DNA of 64,000 bases from JAFAYN01 sp963733105 (GTDB lineage Bacteria; Gemmatimonadota; Gemmatimonadetes; Longimicrobiales; Longimicrobiaceae). Of the stretch, positions 38,824 to 45,654 are shown one piece after another (position 1 is the stretch's first letter; each line of letters starts with the position of its first letter). A program made the position numbers and the translations under genes. The notes under the pieces were generated by a model. The model ran no database searches, was not told the origin of the DNA, and worked only from the letters and a program-made list of their open reading frames with translations. The stretch lies in contig CAVTCB010000007.1 in assembly GCA_963733105.1 (NCBI GenBank), positions 1 to 64,000 of the forward strand. Reading direction: 5' to 3'.

Positions 38824-39305
38824 CGCCCGGACCTATACGTGAGCGTAAGCGCGAAGAACGGCAGTATCCTGCACGTGCAGCCGGCCGAGGTCCGTTGCGA
38901 AGCCAGCCGCACCGAGATCATCGACGTCCGGGTCGGCGGCGGCTCCGCCGGGTCCACGGCGCCGAAGTGATGAAAGCGAGCACCCGATGAGCCACGCGTT
39001 CGCATCGTCCACGAAGAGTGACGAGGCCTCGCACCGGCGGCCTTCCACCGCCCACGCCGCGCCGCCGAAGCTGGAGCCGGTCGGCACGCTGTCGCCCGGG
39101 ATGGTGCTGCAGCGCTGCGCCTGCGGCGGCGGCTGCCCCGCCTGCCAGGCGAAGGCCGCCGGCCTCCCCCCACTCACCATCAACGCCCCCGACGACGCCT
39201 ACGAGCGCGAAGCCGACCGCGTGGCCGACGCGGTGATGGCGGGCGGTGCGGCGGCGCCCACGATGGCTGCGCTTCCGGCAATCTCGCAGTTGCAGCGTTG
39301 CTCGT
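38824..39305 (+). repeat. Direct repeat copy B, including a truncated coiled-coil gene 3' end
   Basis: The start, 38824-38970, is a promoterless 3' fragment of the carboxypeptidase-regulatory-like gene (LYVSVSAKNGSILHVQPAEV-like reading, ending STAPK and a stop). It cannot be functional by itself. It was carried along when the cargo gene start was duplicated; the rest of the repeat is the N-terminus of the second DUF4157 gene. Confidence 0.88.
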
Positions 39306-39724
39306 GCGGTGGGAGCCACACGGGTGGAGGCAAGTGCGCCGCCTGCCAGGCTGCGGAGGTGAGGGGACTCGCTGCGCTGCAGCGCAGCGAGTCCACCGAG
39401 GGCGGAGCGGGCGTCGCACCGCCCATCGTTCACGAAGTGTTGGCCTCGCCGGGCCAGCCGCTCGATGCGGGCACCCGTGCCTTCTTCGAGCCCCGCTTCG
39501 GCCGCAGCTTCGACGACGTACGGGTGCACACCGGTGCCCAGGCGGAGGAATCAGCGATCTCAGTCAACGCGCACGCCTACACGGTCGGCGGTAAATTGGT
39601 GTTCGGCACAGGGCAGTACCGCCCGGGAACTGTACGCGGTGACCGCCTCATCGCGCACGAGCTGACGCACGTAGTGCAGCAGGCTGGCACGACCGGCGGC
39701 CACTCGCCAATTTCCCCCTTGTGA
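38987..39724 (+). CDS. DUF4157 eCIS cargo protein, N-terminal part (payload continues in other frames)
   Basis: 245 residues. The leader is nearly the same as in the upstream copy (MSHAFASSTKSDEASHRRPS, RCACGGGCPACQAK), followed by a second cysteine cluster (CSCGGSHTGGGKCAACQ), then IVHEVLASPGQPLDAGTRA, FGRSFDDVRVHTGAQAEESA and the metalloprotease-like motif HELTHVVQQ. It stops at TGA 39722-39724, directly after a CCCCC run. In the next frame the sequence continues as FPLVMRQSGPSDRS, the usual linker after DUF4157, so the stop probably reflects a frame slip and the protein was meant to extend into the two following reading frames (to 40807). Confidence 0.8.
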   Translation: MSHAFASSTKSDEASHRRPSTAHAAPPKLEPVGTLSPGMVLQRCACGGGCPACQAKAAGLPPLTINAPDDAYEREADRVADAVMAGGAAAPTMAALPAISQLQRCSCGGSHTGGGKCAACQAAEVRGLAALQRSESTEGGAGVAPPIVHEVLASPGQPLDAGTRAFFEPRFGRSFDDVRVHTGAQAEESAISVNAHAYTVGGKLVFGTGQYRPGTVRGDRLIAHELTHVVQQAGTTGGHSPISPL

Positions 39725-40128
39725 TGCGCCAGTCCGGACCTTCAGACCGTTCCACGAGTCTCGGCGCGGTCCCGACGTTCGCGACACAGACTGCGACTCC
39801 GAAGCAGAATGAATCCGCTCTGGATGTGATTGCACAGAACGTGTGGGATGCGATGTTCGGTGGCCTCAGCCTGGGAACGGACGAAGAAAAAGTCTACAAG
39901 AACCTCGCTCTGCTCAATAAAAACGAGGTGCTCATCCGCCAGTTCAGGGTGGTATATCTGGCGCGATTTGGTACTGATGTTGTCGTGGACCTTCAAAGCG
40001 AATTCAGTGAGAATCCTGTAAGTGGTATGGAATTATCGAAGGCTCTAAGCTACCTAGGGCTTGAGACGGTTCTCGGTAAAGTCATACGATTCCTTGGTCC
40101 CTCCGTAAGGAGAGAACCCTGCCTTTAG
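39721..40128 (+). CDS. Annexin-like repeat payload segment of the DUF4157 cargo
   Basis: 135 residues if started at the GTG/ATG overlapping the previous stop. The segment LGTDEEKVYKNLALLN and LIRQFRVVYLARFGTDVVVD, with GMELSKALSYLG, reads like an annexin-type repeat (GTDE loop, a helix, then Y-x-x-x-FG-x-D-(L/V)). Such repeats occur after DUF4157 in several eCIS cargo proteins. Base composition changes here to clearly lower GC than the leader, and AT-rich codons appear. The frame ends at 40126-40128 but continues in register in the next frame after GAACCCTGCC. It is probably one payload cut by an indel. Confidence 0.6.
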   Translation: MMRQSGPSDRSTSLGAVPTFATQTATPKQNESALDVIAQNVWDAMFGGLSLGTDEEKVYKNLALLNKNEVLIRQFRVVYLARFGTDVVVDLQSEFSENPVSGMELSKALSYLGLETVLGKVIRFLGPSVRREPCL

Positions 40129-40204
40129 GGGGAAGCTACATCCTGCATATAGAATTGGTACCGCATTCACCTCCAATGTTACCACGCAAGGCTTTTCTGG
40201 GTAC

Positions 40205-40807
40205 GTGCACGTCTCGGAGACGAGTATCCAGTCACACATTGCCGAACCTTCTTTATTCGAACTCGAACTTGCGTTTGACTCGCTGGATAGAGACTTGATG
40301 GTTAACGATATGAAAAAGGCCGAGGAGGTGCTCACGGCAAAATCTCAGCTTGCCAACTTGTTGAAGAGCACGATGGACAAGAAGAGTCTCATTGGAAAGA
40401 CTCAAAAGAATTTCAAGCCAATGAACGAGATGATTAGGGGAAGGGATCTTGGGTCTGAGAAGCGTAGGGGATTTGTAAAGTCCTTTGTGAAGGATGTCGT
40501 CGGCGAGAATCCCACTCGCGCGTTGCTCGGCTCATATGACTTGCTATACTCAATTAGCAGGATTGACGAGGAAGGAGAATATGCTGAAGTAAAATTCATT
40601 ATGTGGAACTACTTGACACTTAGTTCGTTGACGCATAAACCTCCCAAAGAAGACGGATCGTATGGGCCCTCAATCTTGGAGGATAAACCTGGGCGAGCGA
40701 TATTAATCACTGTGTCGTTTACTGAGAAGGTGCCTTGGGGTAAAGACGTTGTTCCGGCCGTCAAGAATATAACTAACGCACAAAAATTAAAGCCGACAAA
40801 ACGATGA
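40205..40807 (+). CDS. C-terminal payload segment of the DUF4157 cargo, unknown fold
   Basis: 200 residues from GTG 40205. The same frame is open from 40109 (AFRGKLHPAYRIGTAF) without a start, so it is best read as the continuation of the preceding segment. It is rich in Lys, Glu, Asn and Ser with AT-rich codons, quite unlike the rest of the window. Segments: ELELAFDSLDRDLMVNDMKK, KSFVKDVVGENPTRALLGSY, EYAEVKFIMWNYLTLSSLT and a C-terminus VVPAVKNITNAQKLKPTKR. I do not recognise a toxin family. The location after DUF4157 suggests the active part of an injected effector. Confidence 0.55.
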   Translation: MHVSETSIQSHIAEPSLFELELAFDSLDRDLMVNDMKKAEEVLTAKSQLANLLKSTMDKKSLIGKTQKNFKPMNEMIRGRDLGSEKRRGFVKSFVKDVVGENPTRALLGSYDLLYSISRIDEEGEYAEVKFIMWNYLTLSSLTHKPPKEDGSYGPSILEDKPGRAILITVSFTEKVPWGKDVVPAVKNITNAQKLKPTKR

Positions 40808-41026
40808 GTTTGTTTCGTCATTCATGACAGCCCAGCAAACTGAAACCAATAGCGTAATATGTGAAATATTGGTCAGAAGCTCTTTGGGTGCAACCTACTC
40901 CGCGAAGTGCCGCAGCTTATATTATTATACAAATCCCCCTTGAGACTGTACGTTGCTCGGGCGAAAGAATCGCACGGTAGCAACGGATTCACCCTGGGAT
41001 CGCCCACTGTTTCACCGGATTTGGTA

Positions 41027-41737
41027 TCACCCCTCCTCCCCCTCCTCTGCCAACCCCGCAGCACGCGTGCGCGCCGCCGCCTCACCGCGGCGGCTCACCC
41101 CCATCTTCTCCAGCACCCTGTGCACGTGGTTCTTCACGGTGGAGATCTGGATGGAAAGGCGCCCCGCGATCTGCTTGTTGCTCAGCCCCTGCGCGACCAG
41201 GTTGCGAACCTCGGCCTCGCGCTCGGTGAGCGGCGGCCCGTCGGCGCGGACCTTCCCCTCCGCCGCCAGCACCGCCACCCGCCGGAACACGCCCGCCGCC
41301 ATCGTGGGCGAACAGCGCAGCTCGCCCCCTGCCGCGCCCACCAGGATCTCCACCATCTCCTCGACCGAGGCGTCGCGCGGCACGTAGGCCACCACTCCCG
41401 CCTCGGCGCAGGCCACGACCTCCGTCTCGCGCTCCGCCACCGCGAACGCCACCACCAGCGTCTCCGCGCAGGCGCTGGTCACCTCGCGCACCAGACGACC
41501 GTCGCGCACGGCCGCCGAATCCGCCAGCAGCACGCGCGGGCGCAGTCGCGCCACGCGATCGGCCGCGAACTCCAGGGGTGCGCTGTCGGCGAACTCGATC
41601 TCCGGCCGCTCCGCGAGAATGCGGGCCAGCCCATCACGGTACAGCCGGACGTCACTCGCGATCACCACCCGGAGCGCATGCCGGGAGCCCCCGCCCTGGG
41701 CGGGATGAGGTTCGATGGGATTGGGCAAGGAAGTCAT
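41027..41737 (-). CDS. LuxR/NarL-family response regulator
   Basis: About 236 residues from ATG 41737 (AGGAG just before it); in-frame starts also exist upstream, at 41767 and further, giving a basic extension without obvious function. Residues about 20-140 are receiver-like (LRVVIASDVRLYRDGLARIL, VLLADSAAV). Only one aspartate stands where the acidic pair is expected, but the putative phospho-acceptor aspartate is present. The C-terminus is a LuxR helix-turn-helix (PLTEREAEVRNLVAQGLSNK, STVKNHVHRVLEKMGV). It faces the cargo genes convergently with 219 AT-rich bases between them. No histidine kinase is adjacent. It might regulate the injection system or the NRPS, which is inference only. Confidence 0.88.
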   Translation of the reverse strand: MTSLPNPIEPHPAQGGGSRHALRVVIASDVRLYRDGLARILAERPEIEFADSAPLEFAADRVARLRPRVLLADSAAVRDGRLVREVTSACAETLVVAFAVAERETEVVACAEAGVVAYVPRDASVEEMVEILVGAAGGELRCSPTMAAGVFRRVAVLAAEGKVRADGPPLTEREAEVRNLVAQGLSNKQIAGRLSIQISTVKNHVHRVLEKMGVSRRGEAAARTRAAGLAEEGEEG

Positions 41738-42254
41738 GCTCCTGGTGAGGCTGGCGCCAAACGCCATTGTGGAGGTCCGAGTAGACTCCGGATGGGAAAG
41801 GGACTTGAACCTTGAGATGTGCAACAAAACACCGAGGCGGGTGCCGCAACGGAGGCGCGGCCTCGACGCTGCTGCGCAGCAAGCGCCGTACCCGGTCCTC
41901 ACCGCCGGTGAGTAACACCGCAACTGCCGGTGTGGCTTGACTTGACCCTAATCCGTCTTTGGGAGCGGTGGCTTCCAAGCGGGATTTGTCGTGACAATTT
42001 TGGGGCGCCCACGTCCCATCTCATAGGTTGCCCATGGGCTACACTTCGCTTCCGGCAAGAACGGAGTGAAGCCATGGATGGTGTGCCTGCCGCACCCTCG
42101 AAGGTGCTCGCGCCCCTCGCCTCGGTTCTCCGCTCGCGGGTTTGGACTGCCAAACCGGAGCATGGCTCCTCGCCGATGCCGGCGGCCATGCTGGCCGTCG
42201 GCATCGTTTCATATCAGGCTTCCGATCGGGAAGGTGCTAGGTTCCGGTTGCAGC
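41738..42254. other. Intergenic region upstream of the LuxR-type regulator
   Basis: About 500 bases with no convincing gene. It is moderately AT-rich around 41930-42030 (TTGACTTGACC at 41936), where divergent promoters would be expected. From about 42255 it becomes similar to the sequence upstream of the first MFS relic. Confidence 0.4.
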
Positions 42255-42597
42255 CCATCGACACGCGCCTCGACTCTGTCGCAAGGTCTCGCTCGACAAA
42301 ACCGTCGACAAATCGTGGCTAACCTATCGTTTTCGATGGGTTGGCCATCATCTCACGATAGCAAGTCCAACACTTGGCTGGCCTCGGGCCTTGCGGCACA
42401 GGCCCGAGCGGAACGATGCTCCACATGTGGGAGCTGTACGCGATGTGGACCTTCGTCGCGGTCTTCTTCGCGGAGCACTTCCTGGCGCGGGGCGCTGGCC
42501 GCTCGCCTTCGGCGTCCTGGCGCTCGGCCCGGCGGCCGGGATCGCGGCGATGCGGAGGTTGAAAAACCTCCGGACTGCGGCTACATCGGAATCATAA
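42255..42597 (+). pseudogene. MFS transporter relic, copy 2
   Basis: A diverged copy of the stretch near 12390-12600: the shared block with CTCCACATGTGGGAGCTGTA gives HMWELYAMWTFVAVFFAEHF at 42418-42480. The sequence then jumps to the C-terminus of the same transporter kind, LAFGVLALGPAAGIAAMRRL, and ends at 42597. The middle, which copy 1 retains (WADRLGR loop), is deleted here, so copies 1 and 2 preserve different parts. It lies 49 bases before the PPTase gene. Confidence 0.65.
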
Positions 42598-42646
42598 ACC
42601 CTGCTGTCGACGAGATCCGCGACCACGAACGGGAAAAAGATCCGCC

Positions 42647-43354
42647 ATGAACCTCCTTCCTGAAGAAAGCGCGATCGCCCGCCGGATGGCCGGCCGGGTC
42701 GCGGCGCTCCTCCCCCCGGGAGTGGCGCTGGAGCTGCGCGAGATCGGCGACCACGCCGACTCCCTCTTCCCGGTCGAGCGCCAGACGATCGCCCGGGCCG
42801 TCGCGAAGCGGACGCGGGAGTTCTCGACGGGACGGCTGTGCGCCCGGGCGGCGATGTCGGCCCTCGGCGTCCCGCCACATCCCGTCCCGGTCGGGCCGCA
42901 GCGGGAGCCCCTGTGGCCCGACGGCGTCGTCGGCACGATCAGCCACGGCGGCGCCCTGTGCCTGGCCGCCGCGGCCAGGAAGGACCGCCTCCTCGGCCTG
43001 GGGATCGACCTGGAGGTGGGCGACCCGCTCGACCCGGAGCTGCGCAGGCTGATCTGCACGCCGGACGAGCTCCGCAGCATACCCGCCTGGCCGGACGCCG
43101 GGGTGGATCCGCACAAGCTGGTGTTCTCGGCCAAGGAGGCGCTCTACAAGACGCTCTTTCCCCGGGCGCAGCGCTTCATCGACTTCCTGGAGGTCGAGAT
43201 CGGCGTGGACGTCGGCGCGGGCGGGTGGCGTCCGACCACGCTCCCGGCGGACGTGGCCGCCCGGATGGGAGCCCCCATCGAGGGGAAGTTCCTGGTGGCG
43301 GACGGATACGTGGTGACGACCGCGTGGGCGGTCCCGTCCCCGGCGGGCGGTTAG
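42647..43354 (+). CDS. 4'-phosphopantetheinyl transferase (Sfp/EntD type)
   Basis: 235 residues. It transfers phosphopantetheine from coenzyme A to a serine of carrier domains, turning apo- into holo-PCP. Visible family motifs: TREFSTGRLCARAAM (P-x-x-FS-x-GR type), WPDGVVGTISHGG, LGIDLE (metal-binding acidic pair) and FSAKEALYK (the conserved WxxKEA-like motif). The C-terminal TTAWAV is typical of EntD-like members. It is the obvious partner for the three visible PCP domains (GGHSLL serine) of the NRPS 30 kb away; no other carrier-protein system is seen. Confidence 0.93.
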   Translation: MNLLPEESAIARRMAGRVAALLPPGVALELREIGDHADSLFPVERQTIARAVAKRTREFSTGRLCARAAMSALGVPPHPVPVGPQREPLWPDGVVGTISHGGALCLAAAARKDRLLGLGIDLEVGDPLDPELRRLICTPDELRSIPAWPDAGVDPHKLVFSAKEALYKTLFPRAQRFIDFLEVEIGVDVGAGGWRPTTLPADVAARMGAPIEGKFLVADGYVVTTAWAVPSPAGG

Positions 43355-43491
43355 CAGTCGTCGCGGTCCGGCTTCGCAGCCAAGAGGCGCGGACGGGCGA
43401 GCGCATCGCCACCTCCCGGAGCCGGTGGCTTACAGCCCGGTTCCCGCGCCGATTCCAGACGTTTAGCAATACACAAACGCCTATCGTTGAC

Positions 43492-43505
43492 CACTCGCGC
43501 GAGTG
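43492..43505. promoter_or_regulatory. 14-base perfect palindrome upstream of the sigma factor gene
   Basis: CACTCGCGCGAGTG is a perfect inverted repeat about 130 bases before the ECF sigma start, in a 278-base intergenic stretch. GACCACTC occurs on both sides (43489 and 43515). It could be an operator or promoter element. There is no direct evidence of binding. Confidence 0.35.
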
Positions 43506-43632
43506 ATCGTACCTTGGACCACTCATTGTCCGCCCAGTCCGGCTGCACCTGGGAGCGGCGACCCGCCCTGCCCTGGATGCCCGAACGGATTCAGCAGTTT
43601 CCCGTGGTTCCGGCACCTCGCCCCGAGGGCGC

Positions 43633-44418
43633 ATGGGCTTACCTTCCGTACAGATGGACGCAAAGGGCATTTTTCTCGACCAGCTGGGCCTGATCGAGCG
43701 GATCATCGCGTCCATGGCCCGGCGGCACGCGCTGGTGGGGGACGACGCGGACGACTTCGCCTCGTGGACCAAGGCGAAGCTGATCGAGCACGAGTACGCG
43801 ATCCTCCGGAAGTTCCAGGGCCGCAGCTCCATCTCGACCTACCTGACGGTGGTCATCGCCAACCTGTTCCGTGACTATCGCACGCAGCACTGGGGGCGCT
43901 GGCGCCCGTCGGTCGCGGCGAAGAGGCTGGGAGCGCTGGCGGTTCGCCTGGAGACGCTGCTGTATCGGGACGGCTACACGCTCGCCCAGGCGATCGAGGT
44001 GCTCCGCTCCTCCGGCGGCGCGGACGCGAGCGAAGGGGAGATCTCGGACCTGGCGGCGCGCATCCCGGCGCGGGTGCGTACCTCGGAAGTGGACGAGACC
44101 TTGCTGGCGTCCGTGGAAGCGGTGCAGGCGGCCGACGGCGAGCTGTGGCTGTCCGAGCGGATGCGTGACTGGGAGAGGGCGCGCAGCATCCTCGAGCAGG
44201 CCCTGGCGAACCTACCGGTCGAGGATCAGCTCATCCTGCGCCTGCGCTTCTGGGAGGGATTCACGGTGGCGGAGATCGCACGGGCGCTGAAGCTGGAGCA
44301 GAAGCCGCTCTACCGCCGGATCGACGGCGACCTCCAGCGTCTCCGGACGCTCCTGGAGGCGGACGGCGTGGACGGAGCATGCGTCGCCGACTTTCTCTCG
44401 AGCGAGCTGACGAGATGA
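43633..44418 (+). CDS. ECF-type RNA polymerase sigma factor
   Basis: 261 residues; an alternative start at ATG 43654. The N-terminal half (LIERIIASMARRHALVGDDA then EYAILRKFQGRSSISTYL, VVIANLFRDYRTQHWGRW) is sigma region 2. The C-terminal half has region 4 with LPVEDQLILRLRFWEGFTVA and EIARALKLEQKPLYRRIDG, a helix-turn-helix. An insert of about 70 residues separates them, longer than in the smallest ECF factors. It is followed by a membrane protein with an N-terminal cytoplasmic part, the usual sigma/anti-sigma pair, and then the CHAT gene that it may control. Confidence 0.88.
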   Translation: MGLPSVQMDAKGIFLDQLGLIERIIASMARRHALVGDDADDFASWTKAKLIEHEYAILRKFQGRSSISTYLTVVIANLFRDYRTQHWGRWRPSVAAKRLGALAVRLETLLYRDGYTLAQAIEVLRSSGGADASEGEISDLAARIPARVRTSEVDETLLASVEAVQAADGELWLSERMRDWERARSILEQALANLPVEDQLILRLRFWEGFTVAEIARALKLEQKPLYRRIDGDLQRLRTLLEADGVDGACVADFLSSELTR

Positions 44419-44506
44419 TGGGACTGCCGATCTCTCGCACCCGGAATCGCCGCGGCGTGTCCGTCCAAATAGACAGGGCCCCTGCATGCCCTTTCCTGGA
44501 GGACGG

Positions 44507-45496
44507 ATGGTGAAACGCGAAACGCTGGACCCGGAGGTGCTCGCCGCCCTTCTGGAGGGAACGCTCCCTCCCCACGAGCGCAACGAGGCTCTCGAGCGCC
44601 TGGCCCGCTCGCCCGACGACTACGAGGCGTTCGTCGAGGCGGCGAGCGTGCTGCGGGACCTCGAAGACGACACCGGGACGGCACCCGTGTCACCGCCCCC
44701 GCCTCCCACGGTGCCGCCGCCGGTGCGGGAGATCCGCCCGCCCCGGCGGTGGCTCCCCGAGGCGAAGCTGTGGCTCCCCCTGGCGGCGGCAGTGGCGTGC
44801 GTGCTCGTGGTGCAGCGGGTCCTCCTGGACGACGGGGACGCGCCGCAGACGCCGGTCGCGCTCCTCGATCGGGCCCCGCTCGTCGCAGCCGCGGGCAGCG
44901 GAAGCCTGGAAAGGTCGCTGGGAGCGGGATGGGACCAGCCGGGATGGTCCGTGCGGCGCGGAGGCGGCCAGTCGCTCGCGGAACAGCGGCGGGGCTTCCG
45001 CATCGGCGTGCGCCTGGCCGAGCTGGACGCCGCTCTCGACGCCGGGGATGCGGAGGCCGTGCGGGATGTCGCGCCGGATCTGGTGGCTCTCATCGACCAG
45101 ATCGGTTCCAATGCAGGGCCACTGGTGAGGGACTACCAGCGGATCAGCGACCTTGCCACGCGGCAGGAGCCCCGCCGCGAGCCGGACCTGGAAGCCGAGT
45201 CGGCGGCGGAGCTGACGGAGCTTTTCCGGGAAGCGCCGTGGTTCGGTCTCGGAGTGTGGGTGGAGCAGGCGCGGCTCGCCACCCTCGCGGGCCGGACGGA
45301 GCTCTTCGACGATCCGGCCGCACGGGAAGCGCTGCAGGCGCTCATGAGCCAGGTCGGACGGCAACTCGGTCCGGAAGCGTCGATTGCCCGGTCTCTCCGG
45401 GATCTCGACGACCGGATCGGCGACGGTGTGACGGCGGGAGAGCTGGAAGCGATCCGGTCGGCACTGACCACCCTCGTCCGGGAGGCCGGCGGCTAG
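44507..45496 (+). CDS. Anti-sigma-like membrane protein
   Basis: 329 residues from ATG 44507 with GGAGGACGG just before. The N-terminal 55 residues (LDPEVLAALLEGTLPPHERN and RLARSPDDYEAFVEAASVL) resemble the cytoplasmic sigma-binding part of anti-sigma factors, without a CHCC zinc motif. A proline-rich stretch comes next, and one transmembrane helix lies at about residues 88-107. The rest, about 220 residues, is outside the cytoplasm by this topology and is helical (ELDAALDAGDAEAVRDVAPD). It could sense a signal and release the sigma factor. Named by position and topology rather than by a conserved domain. Confidence 0.65.
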   Translation: MVKRETLDPEVLAALLEGTLPPHERNEALERLARSPDDYEAFVEAASVLRDLEDDTGTAPVSPPPPPTVPPPVREIRPPRRWLPEAKLWLPLAAAVACVLVVQRVLLDDGDAPQTPVALLDRAPLVAAAGSGSLERSLGAGWDQPGWSVRRGGGQSLAEQRRGFRIGVRLAELDAALDAGDAEAVRDVAPDLVALIDQIGSNAGPLVRDYQRISDLATRQEPRREPDLEAESAAELTELFREAPWFGLGVWVEQARLATLAGRTELFDDPAAREALQALMSQVGRQLGPEASIARSLRDLDDRIGDGVTAGELEAIRSALTTLVREAGG

Positions 45497-45565
45497 TCCC
45501 GCAGCGCGGGGGCCGGCCGCCTGCCGACCTGCGGCTACGGACCGGCGCTTCCTCTTCCGGTGTCA

Positions 45566-45600
45566 CGCCCTGCTCGCGGCTCAGTGGGCAGGGCGTTTTT
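45566..45600 (+). terminator. Rho-independent terminator after the anti-sigma gene
   Basis: Stem CGCCCTGC (45566-45573) pairs with GCAGGGCG (45588-45595), loop of 14 bases, followed by TTTTT. It separates the sigma/anti-sigma pair from the CHAT gene, which is therefore probably transcribed from its own promoter or by read-through. Confidence 0.75.
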
Positions 45601-45654
45601 CGCCCGACGTGCTGGTCTCCCACGGCTCTCCTCACCACGATCCCCTGCCCGGCA

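Noticed and set aside
38454..38990. A 178-codon plus frame bridging the end of cargo copy 1 and the repeat
   Set aside because: It is out of frame with both neighbouring proteins; its tail only reads the duplicated gene end in the wrong frame.
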